Assembly (NCBI RefSeq): GCF_014842025.1
Contig: NZ_JACYUY010000003.1
Location: forward strand, 150,051-214,050
Direction: 5' to 3'
Source: Massilia sp. CFBP 13721
GTDB lineage: Bacteria > Pseudomonadota > Gammaproteobacteria > Burkholderiales > Burkholderiaceae_D
DNA: 64,000 nt
Position numbers and translations under genes: made by a program. This document shows, in pieces, positions 19,614 to 28,853 of the stretch (its first letter is position 1; each line of letters starts with the position of its first letter). Under the pieces are notes generated by a model. The model saw nothing but the letters and a program-made list of their open reading frames with translations, had not been told where the DNA came from and ran no database searches.

Positions 19614-21116
19614 TTATTTCATCTGCGGGAACGCGAACTCGACGCCGGCACTCGCCGTGTTCGGCCAGCGCTGCATCACCGCCTTGTGGCGCGTGTAGAA
19701 GCGCACGCCTTCGGGGCCGTAGGCGTGGTGGTCGCCGAACATGCTGCGCTTCCAGCCGCCGAAACTGTTAAAGGCCATCGGCACCGGCAGCGGCACGTTC
19801 ACGCCCACCATGCCGACCTGGATCTGGCGCACGAATTCGCGCGCCACACCGCCGTCGCGGGTAAACACGGCGACGCCGTTGCCGTACTCGTTGGCATTGA
19901 TCAGTTCGACCGCGCTGCCGACATCCGGCAGGCGCACCACGCACAGCACCGGGCCGAAGATCTCTTCCTGGTAGATGCTCATCTCGGGTTTGACGTGATC
20001 GAACAGGGTGCCGCCGACGAAAAAACCGTTCTCGCAGCCGGCGACCTGGTGGCCACGGCCGTCGACAACGAGCGTCGCACCCTGCTCCACGCCTTCTCCG
20101 ATCAGGCGCTCGATGCGCTGGCGCGCCGCCTGCGTGACGACCGGGCCCATCTCCATGCCGGCGCCCATGCCGTCGCCAATTTTGAGGTTTTTCGTGCGTT
20201 CGGCCAGCGTGGCCACCAGCTTGTCGCCGGCGTCGCCGATGGCCACCGCCACCGAGATCGCCATGCAGCGCTCCCCGGCGGAACCGTAGGCGGCGCCGAT
20301 CAGGGCGTCGACCGCCATCTCCATGTCGGCGTCGGGCATGACCACCATGTGGTTCTTGGCGCCACCCAAAGCCTGCACGCGCTTGCCGTTGGCGCTGCCG
20401 CGCGCATAGATATATTCGGCGATTGGCGTCGAACCGACGAAGCTGATGGCTTGCACGTCGCGGTTGTCGAGCAGCGCGTCGACCGCCACCTTGTCGCCCT
20501 GCACCACGTTGAAGACACCGTCCGGCAGCCCGGCTTCCTTCAGCAGGCGCGCGTGCAGCAGCGAGGGCGACGGGTCGCGTTCCGACGGTTTCAGCACGAA
20601 GGTATTGCCGCAGGCGATCGCCACCGGGAACATCCACATCGGCACCATCACCGGGAAATTAAATGGCGTGATGCCGGCCACCACGCCCAGCGGCTGGCGC
20701 ATCGACCAGGCGTCGATGCCGCGCGCGATCTGGTCGGTGAATTCGCCTTTTAATAATTGCGGAATGCCGCAGGCGAATTCCACGACTTCGATCCCGCGCG
20801 CCACTTCCCCTTGCGCGTCGCTGAAGGTCTTGCCGTGTTCGCGCGTGATCATCGCGGCGAATTCGTCGGTGTGCTGCTGGCACAGCTGCAGATATTTGAA
20901 CAGGATGCGCGAGCGCGCCAGCGGCGGCGTGGCGGCCCAGGCCGGGAATGCCGCCTGTGCGGCGAAGACGGCCGCGTTGACTTCATCCACACTGGCAAGC
21001 GTCACACGGGCGCAAGGTTCGCCTTGCGCCGGATTGAACACGTCGGCATAGCGCTCGCCCGCAGTGTCGACGACGTGGCCGCCAATAAAGTGGCCAATCA
21101 CCTCAAGTTGATTCAT
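19614..21116 (-). CDS. mmsA: CoA-acylating (methyl)malonate-semialdehyde dehydrogenase
   Basis: The 500-residue product is an aldehyde dehydrogenase of the MmsA type, with [36 protein letters not shown] and the catalytic Cys in [10 protein letters not shown]. It converts malonate semialdehyde to acetyl-CoA, or methylmalonate semialdehyde to propionyl-CoA, with NAD and CoA. In this operon it completes the use of beta-alanine (or 3-aminoisobutyrate from thymine) made by the earlier steps. It follows the aminotransferase by 12 bases. Confidence 0.94.
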   Translation of the reverse strand: MNQLEVIGHFIGGHVVDTAGERYADVFNPAQGEPCARVTLASVDEVNAAVFAAQAAFPAWAATPPLARSRILFKYLQLCQQHTDEFAAMITREHGKTFSDAQGEVARGIEVVEFACGIPQLLKGEFTDQIARGIDAWSMRQPLGVVAGITPFNFPVMVPMWMFPVAIACGNTFVLKPSERDPSPSLLHARLLKEAGLPDGVFNVVQGDKVAVDALLDNRDVQAISFVGSTPIAEYIYARGSANGKRVQALGGAKNHMVVMPDADMEMAVDALIGAAYGSAGERCMAISVAVAIGDAGDKLVATLAERTKNLKIGDGMGAGMEMGPVVTQAARQRIERLIGEGVEQGATLVVDGRGHQVAGCENGFFVGGTLFDHVKPEMSIYQEEIFGPVLCVVRLPDVGSAVELINANEYGNGVAVFTRDGGVAREFVRQIQVGMVGVNVPLPVPMAFNSFGGWKRSMFGDHHAYGPEGVRFYTRHKAVMQRWPNTASAGVEFAFPQMK

Positions 21117-21128
21117 GTGTTGTCTCTT

Positions 21129-22445
21129 CTAGTCCAGGTTCTTCAATACGGTAGCCAGCTTGCCGAACAATTCGTCGATGTGCTGTTTCTCGAGAATAAG
21201 GGGCGGCGACAGCGCGATGATGTCGCCCGTAGTGCGGATCAGGATACCGTCGGCAAAGGCCTTCTTGAAAGCCTGGAAGGCGCGCGCGCCGGGCTTGCCG
21301 GCAATCGGTTCGAGCTCGATGCCGGCGATCAGGCCGATGGTGCGCAAGTCGATCACGTGCGGCAGCCCTTTCAAGGCATGCACCGCGTCTTCCCAGTAGG
21401 CTTGCATGCCCTTGGCATGTTCCAGTATTTGCTGTTCCTTGAACACCTCGAGCGTGGCCAGGGAGGCGGCGCAGGCGACCGGGTGGCCGGAATACGTATA
21501 GCCGTGGAACAGTTCGATGCCCGCCGGCGCATCCATGAAAGCGTCGTGGATGAACTGCTTGCTGAACACCGCGCCCATCGGGATCACGCCATTAGTCAGC
21601 CCCTTTGCGGTGGTCATCATGTCCGGCTCGACCTCGAAATAGTCGGCCGCGAACGGCGTCGTCAGGCGGCCGAAGCCGGTGATGACTTCGTCGAAGATCA
21701 GCAAGATGCCGTGCTTGGTGCAGATCTCGCGCAGGCGCTTCAGGTACCCCTTCGGCGGCACCAGCACGCCGGTGGAGCCGGACACCGGCTCGATGATCAC
21801 GGCGGCAATGGTCGAGGCATCGTGCAGCGCGACCAGGCGTTCGAGTTCGTCCGCCAGTTCGACACCGAAGTCCGGCTCGCCGCGCGAGAAGGCGTTTTTC
21901 AGCAGGTTGTGCGTGTGCGGCAAGTGGTCGACGCCGGGCAGCAAGGGGCCGAAATGCTTGCGGTTGGGGCCGATGCCGCCCACCGACAGGCCGCCGAAGC
22001 CGACGCCGTGATAGCCGCGCTCGCGCCCGATCAGGCGGGTACGCCCGCCCTCGCCGCGCGCCTTGTGGTAGGCCAGCGCGATCTTCAGCGCGGTATCGAC
22101 CGCCTCGGAACCGGAGTTGGTGTAGAACACATGCCCGAACTTGTGCCCGGTGTAGTCCATCAACCGCTCGGCCAGGTCGAAGGCGGCCGGGTGGCCCATC
22201 TGGAAAGTAGGCGCGAAATCGAGCTGGCCGATCATCTCGCGCACCGCGCTGACGATCTTCGGCTGGGCATGGCCGCAGGGAACGCACCAGAGGCCGGCGG
22301 TGCCGTCGAGGATCTGGTTGCCGTCCACGTCCTTGTAGTACATGCCTTCGGCCGAGACCAGCAGGCGCGGATTGGCCTTAAAGTCGCGGTTGTTCGTGAA
22401 TGGCATCCAGAAGGCGGACATCGATTCGGGTCTGGACTCGTTCAT
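21129..22445 (-). CDS. omega-amino acid (beta-alanine)-pyruvate aminotransferase
   Basis: The 438-residue product is a class III PLP aminotransferase. The Asp of LIFDEVITGFGRL binds the pyridine nitrogen, and the Schiff-base Lys is in TTAKGLTNG; the substrate-pocket segment FWMPFTNNRDFK near the N terminus is typical of beta-alanine-pyruvate aminotransferases. It moves the amino group of beta-alanine to pyruvate to give malonate semialdehyde. It is the first gene of the seven-gene pyrimidine operon. Confidence 0.92.
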   Translation of the reverse strand: MNESRPESMSAFWMPFTNNRDFKANPRLLVSAEGMYYKDVDGNQILDGTAGLWCVPCGHAQPKIVSAVREMIGQLDFAPTFQMGHPAAFDLAERLMDYTGHKFGHVFYTNSGSEAVDTALKIALAYHKARGEGGRTRLIGRERGYHGVGFGGLSVGGIGPNRKHFGPLLPGVDHLPHTHNLLKNAFSRGEPDFGVELADELERLVALHDASTIAAVIIEPVSGSTGVLVPPKGYLKRLREICTKHGILLIFDEVITGFGRLTTPFAADYFEVEPDMMTTAKGLTNGVIPMGAVFSKQFIHDAFMDAPAGIELFHGYTYSGHPVACAASLATLEVFKEQQILEHAKGMQAYWEDAVHALKGLPHVIDLRTIGLIAGIELEPIAGKPGARAFQAFKKAFADGILIRTTGDIIALSPPLILEKQHIDELFGKLATVLKNLD

Positions 22446-22760
22446 GCAGGCTCTCCCTTGTTTTTAGTCAAAACGATGAGGCAATCTTAACAATGCACGC
22501 CGGCGCCGCGAATGTAAAGTCCCGGGCCTGCCGATCCAGGCATGCGTCGTTGCAAAAATGCAAAACTTCCTGCCGATCCGGTAATATAAACGCGCGCCCT
22601 GATGCAGTCATATCGATTTGGATATATGCGAAGTCAACCGCGACGAAGGTGCATGCTAAATCACCCGGCGTGCAGCCAGTATGAGAATGCCAATGCCTTT
22701 GATCTAACGCAAACTCAGCCATCGCGGATAAACAAATCGTGAGGCTGATGGAGAAACGTC
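22446..22760. promoter_or_regulatory. 315-base divergent control region upstream of the pyrimidine operon
   Basis: This gap separates the start of the pyrimidine operon (minus) from an acetyltransferase gene (plus). It holds a 14-base palindrome TTGCAaaaaTGCAA at 22550-22563, flanked by two direct copies of CCTGCCGATCC at 22527-22537 and 22569-22579, set 42 bases apart (four helical turns). This looks like a regulator site. I could not assign a convincing -35/-10 pair. No gene is seen. Confidence 0.45.
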
Positions 22761-23348
22761 ATGCCCGACATCCTGCCACCTGTTCTCACAACCGCGCGCC
22801 TGCGGCTGCGTCCGTTCACGCACAACGACACCGCGGCGCTGTTCCGCGTGTTTTCCGACGCCGAGGTCGTGCGATTCTGGTCGACCGGCGCCTGGACCGA
22901 GCTCGCCCAGGCCGAACAAATGATCGAGGAAGCCATGCTTGCCTACCGCGAAGGCGGACTGAGCCGGTATGCGATTGCGCTCGCCGCCACCGATGAATTG
23001 ATCGGCATCTGCAACCTGCGCGGCTTCTTCGCGCAGAACCGGCGCTGCGAACTCGGCTATGCGCTGGGCAGCGCCCACTGGGGCTACGGCTATGCCTTCG
23101 AGGCACTCGATGCGCTGCTCGGCTATGCCTTTATAAACCTCGACATGAACCGCATCGAGGCCGACATCGATCCGCGCAACACGGCCTCGGCGCGCCTGCT
23201 GGAACGCCTCGGCTTTCGCTACGAGGGCACCATGCCGGAACGCTGGTTCGTCCATGGCGAGTTCGCCGATACCGCTTACTATGGCCTGCTCAGACGCTAC
23301 CGGGACGAGCGTGTGCTGTCCCGTTCGTCGCCCGGCGCTACCGGTTAG
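22761..23348 (+). CDS. RimJ/RimL-type GNAT N-acetyltransferase
   Basis: The 195-residue product has the RimJ/RimL pattern: TTARLRLRPF near the N terminus, a central GYALGSAHWGYGYAFEAL acetyl-CoA site (about 92-109) and the late NTASARLLERLGFRYEG. Such enzymes acetylate N termini or small amines; the substrate here is unknown. GGAG precedes the ATG. It is divergent from the pyrimidine operon. Confidence 0.9.
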   Translation: MPDILPPVLTTARLRLRPFTHNDTAALFRVFSDAEVVRFWSTGAWTELAQAEQMIEEAMLAYREGGLSRYAIALAATDELIGICNLRGFFAQNRRCELGYALGSAHWGYGYAFEALDALLGYAFINLDMNRIEADIDPRNTASARLLERLGFRYEGTMPERWFVHGEFADTAYYGLLRRYRDERVLSRSSPGATG

Positions 23349-23442
23349 CCCGCGGAACCGGCACTTCGTCGGATGGGGCTCGCCGCCCTATGCCGGCAGG
23401 GTTACAGTGCCTCCATCAACCTTCACCACGAGGAGCACACCC

Positions 23443-23694
23443 ATGAAAACGACCACCTTCCGATCCTTCGCCGCCGAACTCGAAGACGCCGCCGCACGCT
23501 GCCTGCGCCTGCTGCGCGGCGGCCTGCGCACCTTCGCCGCCCTGCCCTGGCCCGCCCTGCTGCTGGCGGCCTTCCTGACCGCCTGCGCAATCGCCGTCAT
23601 CCCGACCGCGCTGGTGCTGTTCGCCATCTTCCTGGCAATCAAATACGCGGTGCTGGCCATCAACGGCGACAAGACCACCCCGCTCGAGGACTGA
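23443..23694 (+). CDS. small membrane protein upstream of the two-component pair
   Basis: The 83-residue product has a charged N-terminal amphipathic stretch (1-30) and a long hydrophobic region (about 36-70) that could make one or two helices. AGGAG precedes the ATG. It ends 2 bases before the histidine kinase gene, so the three genes should be one transcript. Its function is unknown; a link to the kinase sensor is inference. Confidence 0.7.
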   Translation: MKTTTFRSFAAELEDAAARCLRLLRGGLRTFAALPWPALLLAAFLTACAIAVIPTALVLFAIFLAIKYAVLAINGDKTTPLED

Positions 23695-23696
23695 CC

Positions 23697-24587
23697 ATGC
23701 AAGCAAGCCAGATCAACCGTGCCCTCGACCTCATGCGCGAAACCCTCACCGAAGTGAGCAAGCTGTGGTGGGCGTTTTTCGACTGGGTCGCGGTGGTCGA
23801 CTGGCGCAAGCTGGCCGTGACCTGGCTGCTCACGCTCGTCTTGTTCGGCATGCTGAACACGCCCGAGCCGGCGCTCTGGTATTTCGTTATCTCGTTCGGT
23901 ATCAAGGTCCTGGCCGGCGGCAAGCGCCGCGCCGAACTGGTGGCCAAGGACGCAACCTTGAAAGCCGAAGTCGCCACCCTCGAGCGGCGCCTGACCGAGG
24001 CGCAGATGGCGGCCCTGCAGGCCCAGGTCGAGCCGCACTTCCTGTTCAACACCCTGGCCCTGATCGGCCGCCTGATCGAGACCGATCCGCCGGAAGCGGC
24101 CAAGGTGCACGCCCACCTGATTGCCTACCTGCGCTCTAGCCTGCCACAGATGCGCTCGAACGGCGGCGCCACCCTCGGCAAGCAGCTGGAACTGTCGCGC
24201 GCCTACCTGGCGATCATGCAGGCGCGCATGAAGGAACGGCTCGCGCTGCGCTTCGAGGTGCCCGACTTCCTCGGCAGCGCCCCCTTCCCGCCGATGATGC
24301 TGCAAACCCTGATCGAGAACGCCATCAAACACGGTCTGGAACCGAAGATCGCGGGCGGCACCATCACCGTACGGGCACGGGTCGACGGCGCCATCCTGAT
24401 CGTGGACGTCTGCGACGATGGCGTCGGCATCGACCTGCATGCAGACGACGGCGTGGGCCTGGCCAACATCCGCGAGCGTCTGCACCTGCTGTACGGCACC
24501 CGCGCCGAGCTGGTGATCGAAGCCCCGCCCGGCGGCGGCGCCTGCGCCTCGGTGCGCATTCCATACCAGATGATGGAGGGAGCATAA
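23697..24587 (+). CDS. LytS/YehU-like sensor histidine kinase
   Basis: The 296-residue product has two short hydrophobic segments (about 40-54 and 58-73), a coiled segment (78-105), then a His_kinase domain with the phospho-acceptor His114 in EPHFLFNTL and an ATPase domain with ENAIKHG, DDGVGI and GVGLANIRERL. There is no separate sensor domain, so signal input may come through the membrane segments or the small upstream protein. The stop and the response regulator start share one base (TAATG). Confidence 0.92.
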   Translation: MQASQINRALDLMRETLTEVSKLWWAFFDWVAVVDWRKLAVTWLLTLVLFGMLNTPEPALWYFVISFGIKVLAGGKRRAELVAKDATLKAEVATLERRLTEAQMAALQAQVEPHFLFNTLALIGRLIETDPPEAAKVHAHLIAYLRSSLPQMRSNGGATLGKQLELSRAYLAIMQARMKERLALRFEVPDFLGSAPFPPMMLQTLIENAIKHGLEPKIAGGTITVRARVDGAILIVDVCDDGVGIDLHADDGVGLANIRERLHLLYGTRAELVIEAPPGGGACASVRIPYQMMEGA

Positions 24588-25351
24588 TGCGAGCAATCGC
24601 CCTGATCGCCGACGACGAAGCCGCGATGCGCGAACAATTGCGTGCGCGCCTGCTCGAAGTCTGGCCAGAACTCGACGTCGTCGCGCTCGCCTCGAACGGC
24701 ATCGAAGCGGTGGAAATGGCGAATAAATACCAGCCGCAGATCGCCTTCCTCGACATCCGCATGCCCGGCATGGGCGGCATCGAAGCGGCGCGCCAGCTGT
24801 ACGACCGCTGCCACATCGTCTTCGCCACCGCCTACGACCAGTACGCGGTCGACGCCTTCGAGCACGGCGCGATCGACTACCTGCTCAAACCCGTCAGCGC
24901 CGAGCGCCTCGCCACCACCTGCGAACGCCTGCGCCAGCGCCTGCAGAAAACGCCGCAGGACATCGGCGCCCAGCTGGCGCAGTTGGGCAGCCTGCTGCAG
25001 CAGCAGGGGACAAAGCCGAAACCATCCTACCTGCGCTGGATCCAGGCGCAGGTGGGCGGCAGCCTGCGCATGGTGAGCACGCGCGAAATCCTGTTTTTCC
25101 AGTCCGACGAAAAATACACGCGCGTGCAAACGGCCACGGCCGAACTTCTGATCCGTAAAACGCTCAAAGAACTGGCCGACGAGCTCGACCCCGACGAGTT
25201 CTGGCGCATCCACCGCTCGACCCTGGTGCGGGTGGATGCTATCGCCGAAGTCTCGCGCGACCTGCGCGGGCGCCAGATGCTGCGCGTGCGCAATTACCCG
25301 CATGAGCTGGAGGTCAGCCGCAATCATTCGCATCTGTTCCAGCAGATGTGA
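24587..25351 (+). CDS. LytTR family response regulator
   Basis: The 254-residue product has a receiver domain (1-120) with Asp9-Asp10, phospho-acceptor Asp56 (FLDIRMP) and a conserved Lys in LLKPVS, then a linker and a LytTR DNA-binding domain (about 150-250; EILFFQSDEKYTRV, FWRIHRSTLV). It is the partner of the preceding kinase, with which it shares one base. Its target genes cannot be told from the window. Confidence 0.94.
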   Translation: MRAIALIADDEAAMREQLRARLLEVWPELDVVALASNGIEAVEMANKYQPQIAFLDIRMPGMGGIEAARQLYDRCHIVFATAYDQYAVDAFEHGAIDYLLKPVSAERLATTCERLRQRLQKTPQDIGAQLAQLGSLLQQQGTKPKPSYLRWIQAQVGGSLRMVSTREILFFQSDEKYTRVQTATAELLIRKTLKELADELDPDEFWRIHRSTLVRVDAIAEVSRDLRGRQMLRVRNYPHELEVSRNHSHLFQQM

Positions 25352-25406
25352 TTGTTGCTCGCCGGCGGGTGTAGTATCGGTTAACGTTTCGCTACCGGAG
25401 GATGCA

Positions 25407-25826
25407 ATGGCCGCTGTCGTTCCCTGCTTGCGTTACCGCGATGCCCACAAGGCGATCGCCTGGCTGTGCGACGTGTTCGGCTTCACGCGGCACCTGGTCG
25501 TCGACGGCGAAAACGGCACCGTCGCTCACGCCGAACTGGCGCTCGATGGCGCCATGATCATGCTCGGCTCGGTGCGCGGCGGTTCCGCCTACGGCGACAT
25601 GCTAGTCCAGCCCGACGAGATCGGCGGACGCCAGACCCAGACCATTTATCTGGTCGTCGCCGATGCCGACGCCGTCCACGCGCGCGCGCTGAATGCGGGC
25701 GCGGCCATCGTCATTCCACTGGTCGACGAAGACTATGGCGGACGCGGCTTCACTTGCCGCGATCTCGAAGGGCATGTCTGGAGCGTCGGCACGTATGATC
25801 CGTGGCAGGCCGACGGGTCATCCTGA
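25407..25826 (+). CDS. VOC (glyoxalase/bleomycin resistance fold) protein
   Basis: The 139-residue product has the paired beta-alpha-beta-beta-beta pattern of the VOC superfamily: PCLRYRDAHKAIAWLCDVFGF at the N terminus and DLEGHVWSVGTYD at the C terminus. Such 'PhnB/YkcA-like' single-domain proteins bind metals or small ligands. CGGAGG precedes the ATG. The substrate is unknown. Confidence 0.87.
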   Translation: MAAVVPCLRYRDAHKAIAWLCDVFGFTRHLVVDGENGTVAHAELALDGAMIMLGSVRGGSAYGDMLVQPDEIGGRQTQTIYLVVADADAVHARALNAGAAIVIPLVDEDYGGRGFTCRDLEGHVWSVGTYDPWQADGSS

Positions 25827-25870
25827 GTCTTCGACGCGATACCGGAATCGTTGCCTGAAAAGGAGCCTTC

Positions 25871-26257
25871 ATGTCACGCGCAGTGCATTTCGAAATCCAC
25901 GCCAACCAGCCGCAGCTGCTGATCGATTTTTATATCAATCTGTTCGGCTGGTCGTTCACCAAATTCCCGGCGGGTGAATACTGGATGATCAACACGGGGC
26001 CGGACAGCCAGCCGGGCATCAACGGCGGCCTGCTGCCGCGCCCCGGACCGGGGCCGGGGCCGATGGCGTCGCCGAATGCGTTTGTGATCACGGTCGATGT
26101 CGATAACCTCGATGCGTCGATGGCGAAGGCGCAAGGTTGCGGAGGGATGTTGTGTGTGCCGAAGATGGCGATTGCCGGGGTTGGGTGGCTGGCGTATTTT
26201 AAGGATCCGGATGGGAATATATTTGGGATGATGGAAATGGATGCAGAGGCGACCTGA
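25871..26257 (+). CDS. VOC family protein
   Basis: The 128-residue product begins with HFEIHANQPQLLIDFYINLFGW, a typical first VOC module, and ends with YFKDPDGNIFGMMEMD, the typical second module. It differs from the previous VOC gene enough to be a separate family. AAGGAG precedes the ATG. No substrate can be named. Confidence 0.87.
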   Translation: MSRAVHFEIHANQPQLLIDFYINLFGWSFTKFPAGEYWMINTGPDSQPGINGGLLPRPGPGPGPMASPNAFVITVDVDNLDASMAKAQGCGGMLCVPKMAIAGVGWLAYFKDPDGNIFGMMEMDAEAT

Positions 26258-26264
26258 TTCGATC

Positions 26265-27329
26265 TTAGCCCTTTTCAGTCCAGATCCAGGTAACGTCACG
26301 ACCTTCGTACTGGGGGAGCTTTTCACCGGCTCGAAAGTGTTGTCGCACATCAATTTTGTGGACAAGTACCCAAACTCCCGTCCTAGATGCCAACTGATCG
26401 CTGCCTTGCTGTATAAGAGGATCGTGGTCAACAAAAATGGGGGGCGTAGCCTTCATGGGTGCTGCGAGCGGGAAGTAGCTTTGCTCTTCGACAGGTATTA
26501 TGCCGTCGAGATACCGAGTATCTTCCCAGATCAGGCGCCATACTGCATGACGTACGATTAAGCCTCCGTCAGCCTCGTCCACATTGACAGCCTGCGGGGC
26601 AAAAGCGCCTTCCAACAGATAGTTCATGCAACCGTCAGGAACCTGCGGCTCATAGATTCCATAGCAAGGTACCGGATGGCCGGTATGAACAGTCACGTCC
26701 GTAACAGCCGCTGAAACGTCTGGAAGATTTTCAGGAAATGGCACAGTTCTGATAAGGCGATCCATCGCCTCCTCACTCCAGAACTCATGTGCTGGAGGTT
26801 CTGCCTGCATGGATTCTACAATGCCTGCTGTCGCTTTTACATACGACGACGCGTTGTCGATCGCTTTGGTCATTTCCTCAACATATTTCCCTTGGAAATG
26901 TACATCACCATATGGTCCGTGATTGACCAAGGCGGTCCACCAATAATTTTGAATGTTCAAGGCATCAAGAAACACGCCGCGCTCGTTATAACGCCATACG
27001 CTGCGGTCCCCAACCCGTAGCCGAGCCAAACCTTGTTCATATAAAACTTGCGCCTTTAACACCTGCATATAGAATTGATCCCAGTGAGTTGCCCATTCTG
27101 AATCTACCCCAGCTTCCACAAAAACCGGTTCTTCTTTTACCTGACGCTCGAACACCTCAGCAAAAGTATCGAATGCAGCCGCTCTGCCTTCCCAGGCTGT
27201 ATAACTACTTTTGCGCTTGAGGTACCAGAACAGCTTGCGCCGGTCATTTTCACTCATGTGCTTTGCAGCCCATTTTGGTTTGAATATATTAAAGATACTC
27301 ACTATATTTCCTCTATTTTGCGCGCTCAT
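26265..27329 (-). CDS. probable immunity protein of the VgrG-linked effector
   Basis: The 354-residue product has no signal peptide or clear membrane segment. Its early segment, RRKLFWYLKRKSSYTAW, recalls the Imm71/Imm72-type immunity proteins of polymorphic toxin systems, but I hold that only as a resemblance. The gene start overlaps the end of the effector reading frame by 17 bases, the usual place for a cognate immunity gene. An inner ATG (27257) is an alternative start. The DNA is visibly less GC-rich than the surroundings. Confidence 0.65.
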   Translation of the reverse strand: MSAQNRGNIVSIFNIFKPKWAAKHMSENDRRKLFWYLKRKSSYTAWEGRAAAFDTFAEVFERQVKEEPVFVEAGVDSEWATHWDQFYMQVLKAQVLYEQGLARLRVGDRSVWRYNERGVFLDALNIQNYWWTALVNHGPYGDVHFQGKYVEEMTKAIDNASSYVKATAGIVESMQAEPPAHEFWSEEAMDRLIRTVPFPENLPDVSAAVTDVTVHTGHPVPCYGIYEPQVPDGCMNYLLEGAFAPQAVNVDEADGGLIVRHAVWRLIWEDTRYLDGIIPVEEQSYFPLAAPMKATPPIFVDHDPLIQQGSDQLASRTGVWVLVHKIDVRQHFRAGEKLPQYEGRDVTWIWTEKG

Positions 27330-28853
27330 TCTTGACCGTTGCCTGCGCCGTTTGCTGGGCTATTTTGCTTTGCTTTTCGGTCACGCCGAGCCGTTCCACA
27401 GCAGAGGCAGAAGGAATAACATTTTCCCCATAACCGATGACTCCGTTGTGCCCGCTCCATCCACTGGCGCGCACCTCGACAGTTATGCCATTCGAGAGCA
27501 AAACCGTTCCACCACCGGATTTTGCCAGCTTGTTGACAGTATCAAAGTCTGCCGGGCCAAAGGTCGGCGGTTTGAAATCAATGACTGCCTGACGGCTTCC
27601 ACCCTCAAGATACTGACCTGTAATGGATTTGCTATATTGCTCCGATACCGTACTGACGCATCCGGGTACTTTTACGCTTGATGGTATATGCATGATGCAC
27701 AAGTATCCGTTGTGGTTCCACTCATCCAGCACAGCCGTTGGACCACGCCACTCTGCCGCGGAAGATGGGCCGGCCCTAATCCCCAAAAGGCTCCTACGGA
27801 ATAGGATTCGCCTACCGTGACCCCATGAGTAATACCTGCTGGCCCGAATGAGCGGTACACGGTTGTACCGCTCAACATCTCATTCGTTATTCGCCCGGAT
27901 GCAGCAGCGATTTTTGGATAATAAACTCCGTCATCTGAAATACGGTCCAGAAGATTTGGAAATCCAGGCTCATATTTGTATACTTTAGCTACTTCCTTGG
28001 CGTTGCTTACAGGCGCCAGGTTTTGCGGGTATTTTCCCGCATGTCTTACGAGCTTTGCCGTTTTACCTTCCAACAACCTCGCTTCTTCAACATACGTAAT
28101 TGTTTTTTTTCCAGTTTGTGCAAGCATTACATCAGTGCTACTCGGCACCGGCTTCCCACCTGACCGAACAAGCTTTTGCAGTTGTTCAAGGTGGGAATGA
28201 AGTTCACGCAGCGCCAGCGGAATCATCTTGTCTCCGAGCATCTTCAGTTGTTCAAAACTGCGAGACAACTGTTCCATTCGCGCTACAAATCCATTAGGCA
28301 AAACAGACCGAAAACGTAGCCCATAACGAAAGGTAGTGACGATGAATACGTCGCAGAACGCACGGAACTTCGACAAAACTTCGGCTTGATACGAGAGGAT
28401 ATTCAAGCTCTTAAACCATGCTTCCGCGTTTTTATGCCCGATACGATTTAGGAAATGAACGATATCAGTAGCTACTTGCGCAACAAGTTTACTGTTTGCT
28501 GCGCTCTTGTTCGCCACATTCAAGGCAAGACGCCCAACCCCCTTGATCACTCCACCAATGACGGGGATGAGGGCAAAAATCAATACGACGAGGAGAACCC
28601 ACTCGGCCGTTTCCTCGCGTTTTCGTGGATCGTTGGCTAATCCGCTACCAACGGCGATCAAGTCCCGGGCCGCAGTGACGTCGCCGACCAGCGGGATCAT
28701 GCCGATTACAGCATCAGTAATAATTTGAGAAACGGTTTGCTTTTCGTTGAAGGCGCCCTGCACGGTTCCCCATAACCACTGCCCAACCTCAGTTGCAGCA
28801 AGTCTAAACTTTTTAGCGGATAGGGCGCCGGGTGGAGAGGAAGAGTCATTCAT
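27313..28853 (-). pseudogene. VgrG-linked T6SS effector (polymorphic toxin) broken by a frameshift
   Basis: The first frame (28853 to 27672) begins at the ATGA overlap with vgrG. It carries a hydrophobic helical pre-toxin region (IGMIPLVGDVTAARDLI and VLIFALIPVIGGVIKGVG, about residues 35-115), a helical middle, and a C-terminal toxin start (LSGTTVYRSFGP). Near 27780-27787, at a T4G4 run (codon about 355), the homologous reading passes to the next frame, which continues as AEWRGPTAVLDEWNHNGYL to the TAG at 27313. Joined, the protein would be about 510 residues. The toxin end has a layout like ADP-ribosyltransferase-type toxins, an inference of low certainty. One lost base, or a sequencing error, would explain the break. 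The downstream immunity gene stays intact. Confidence 0.75.
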
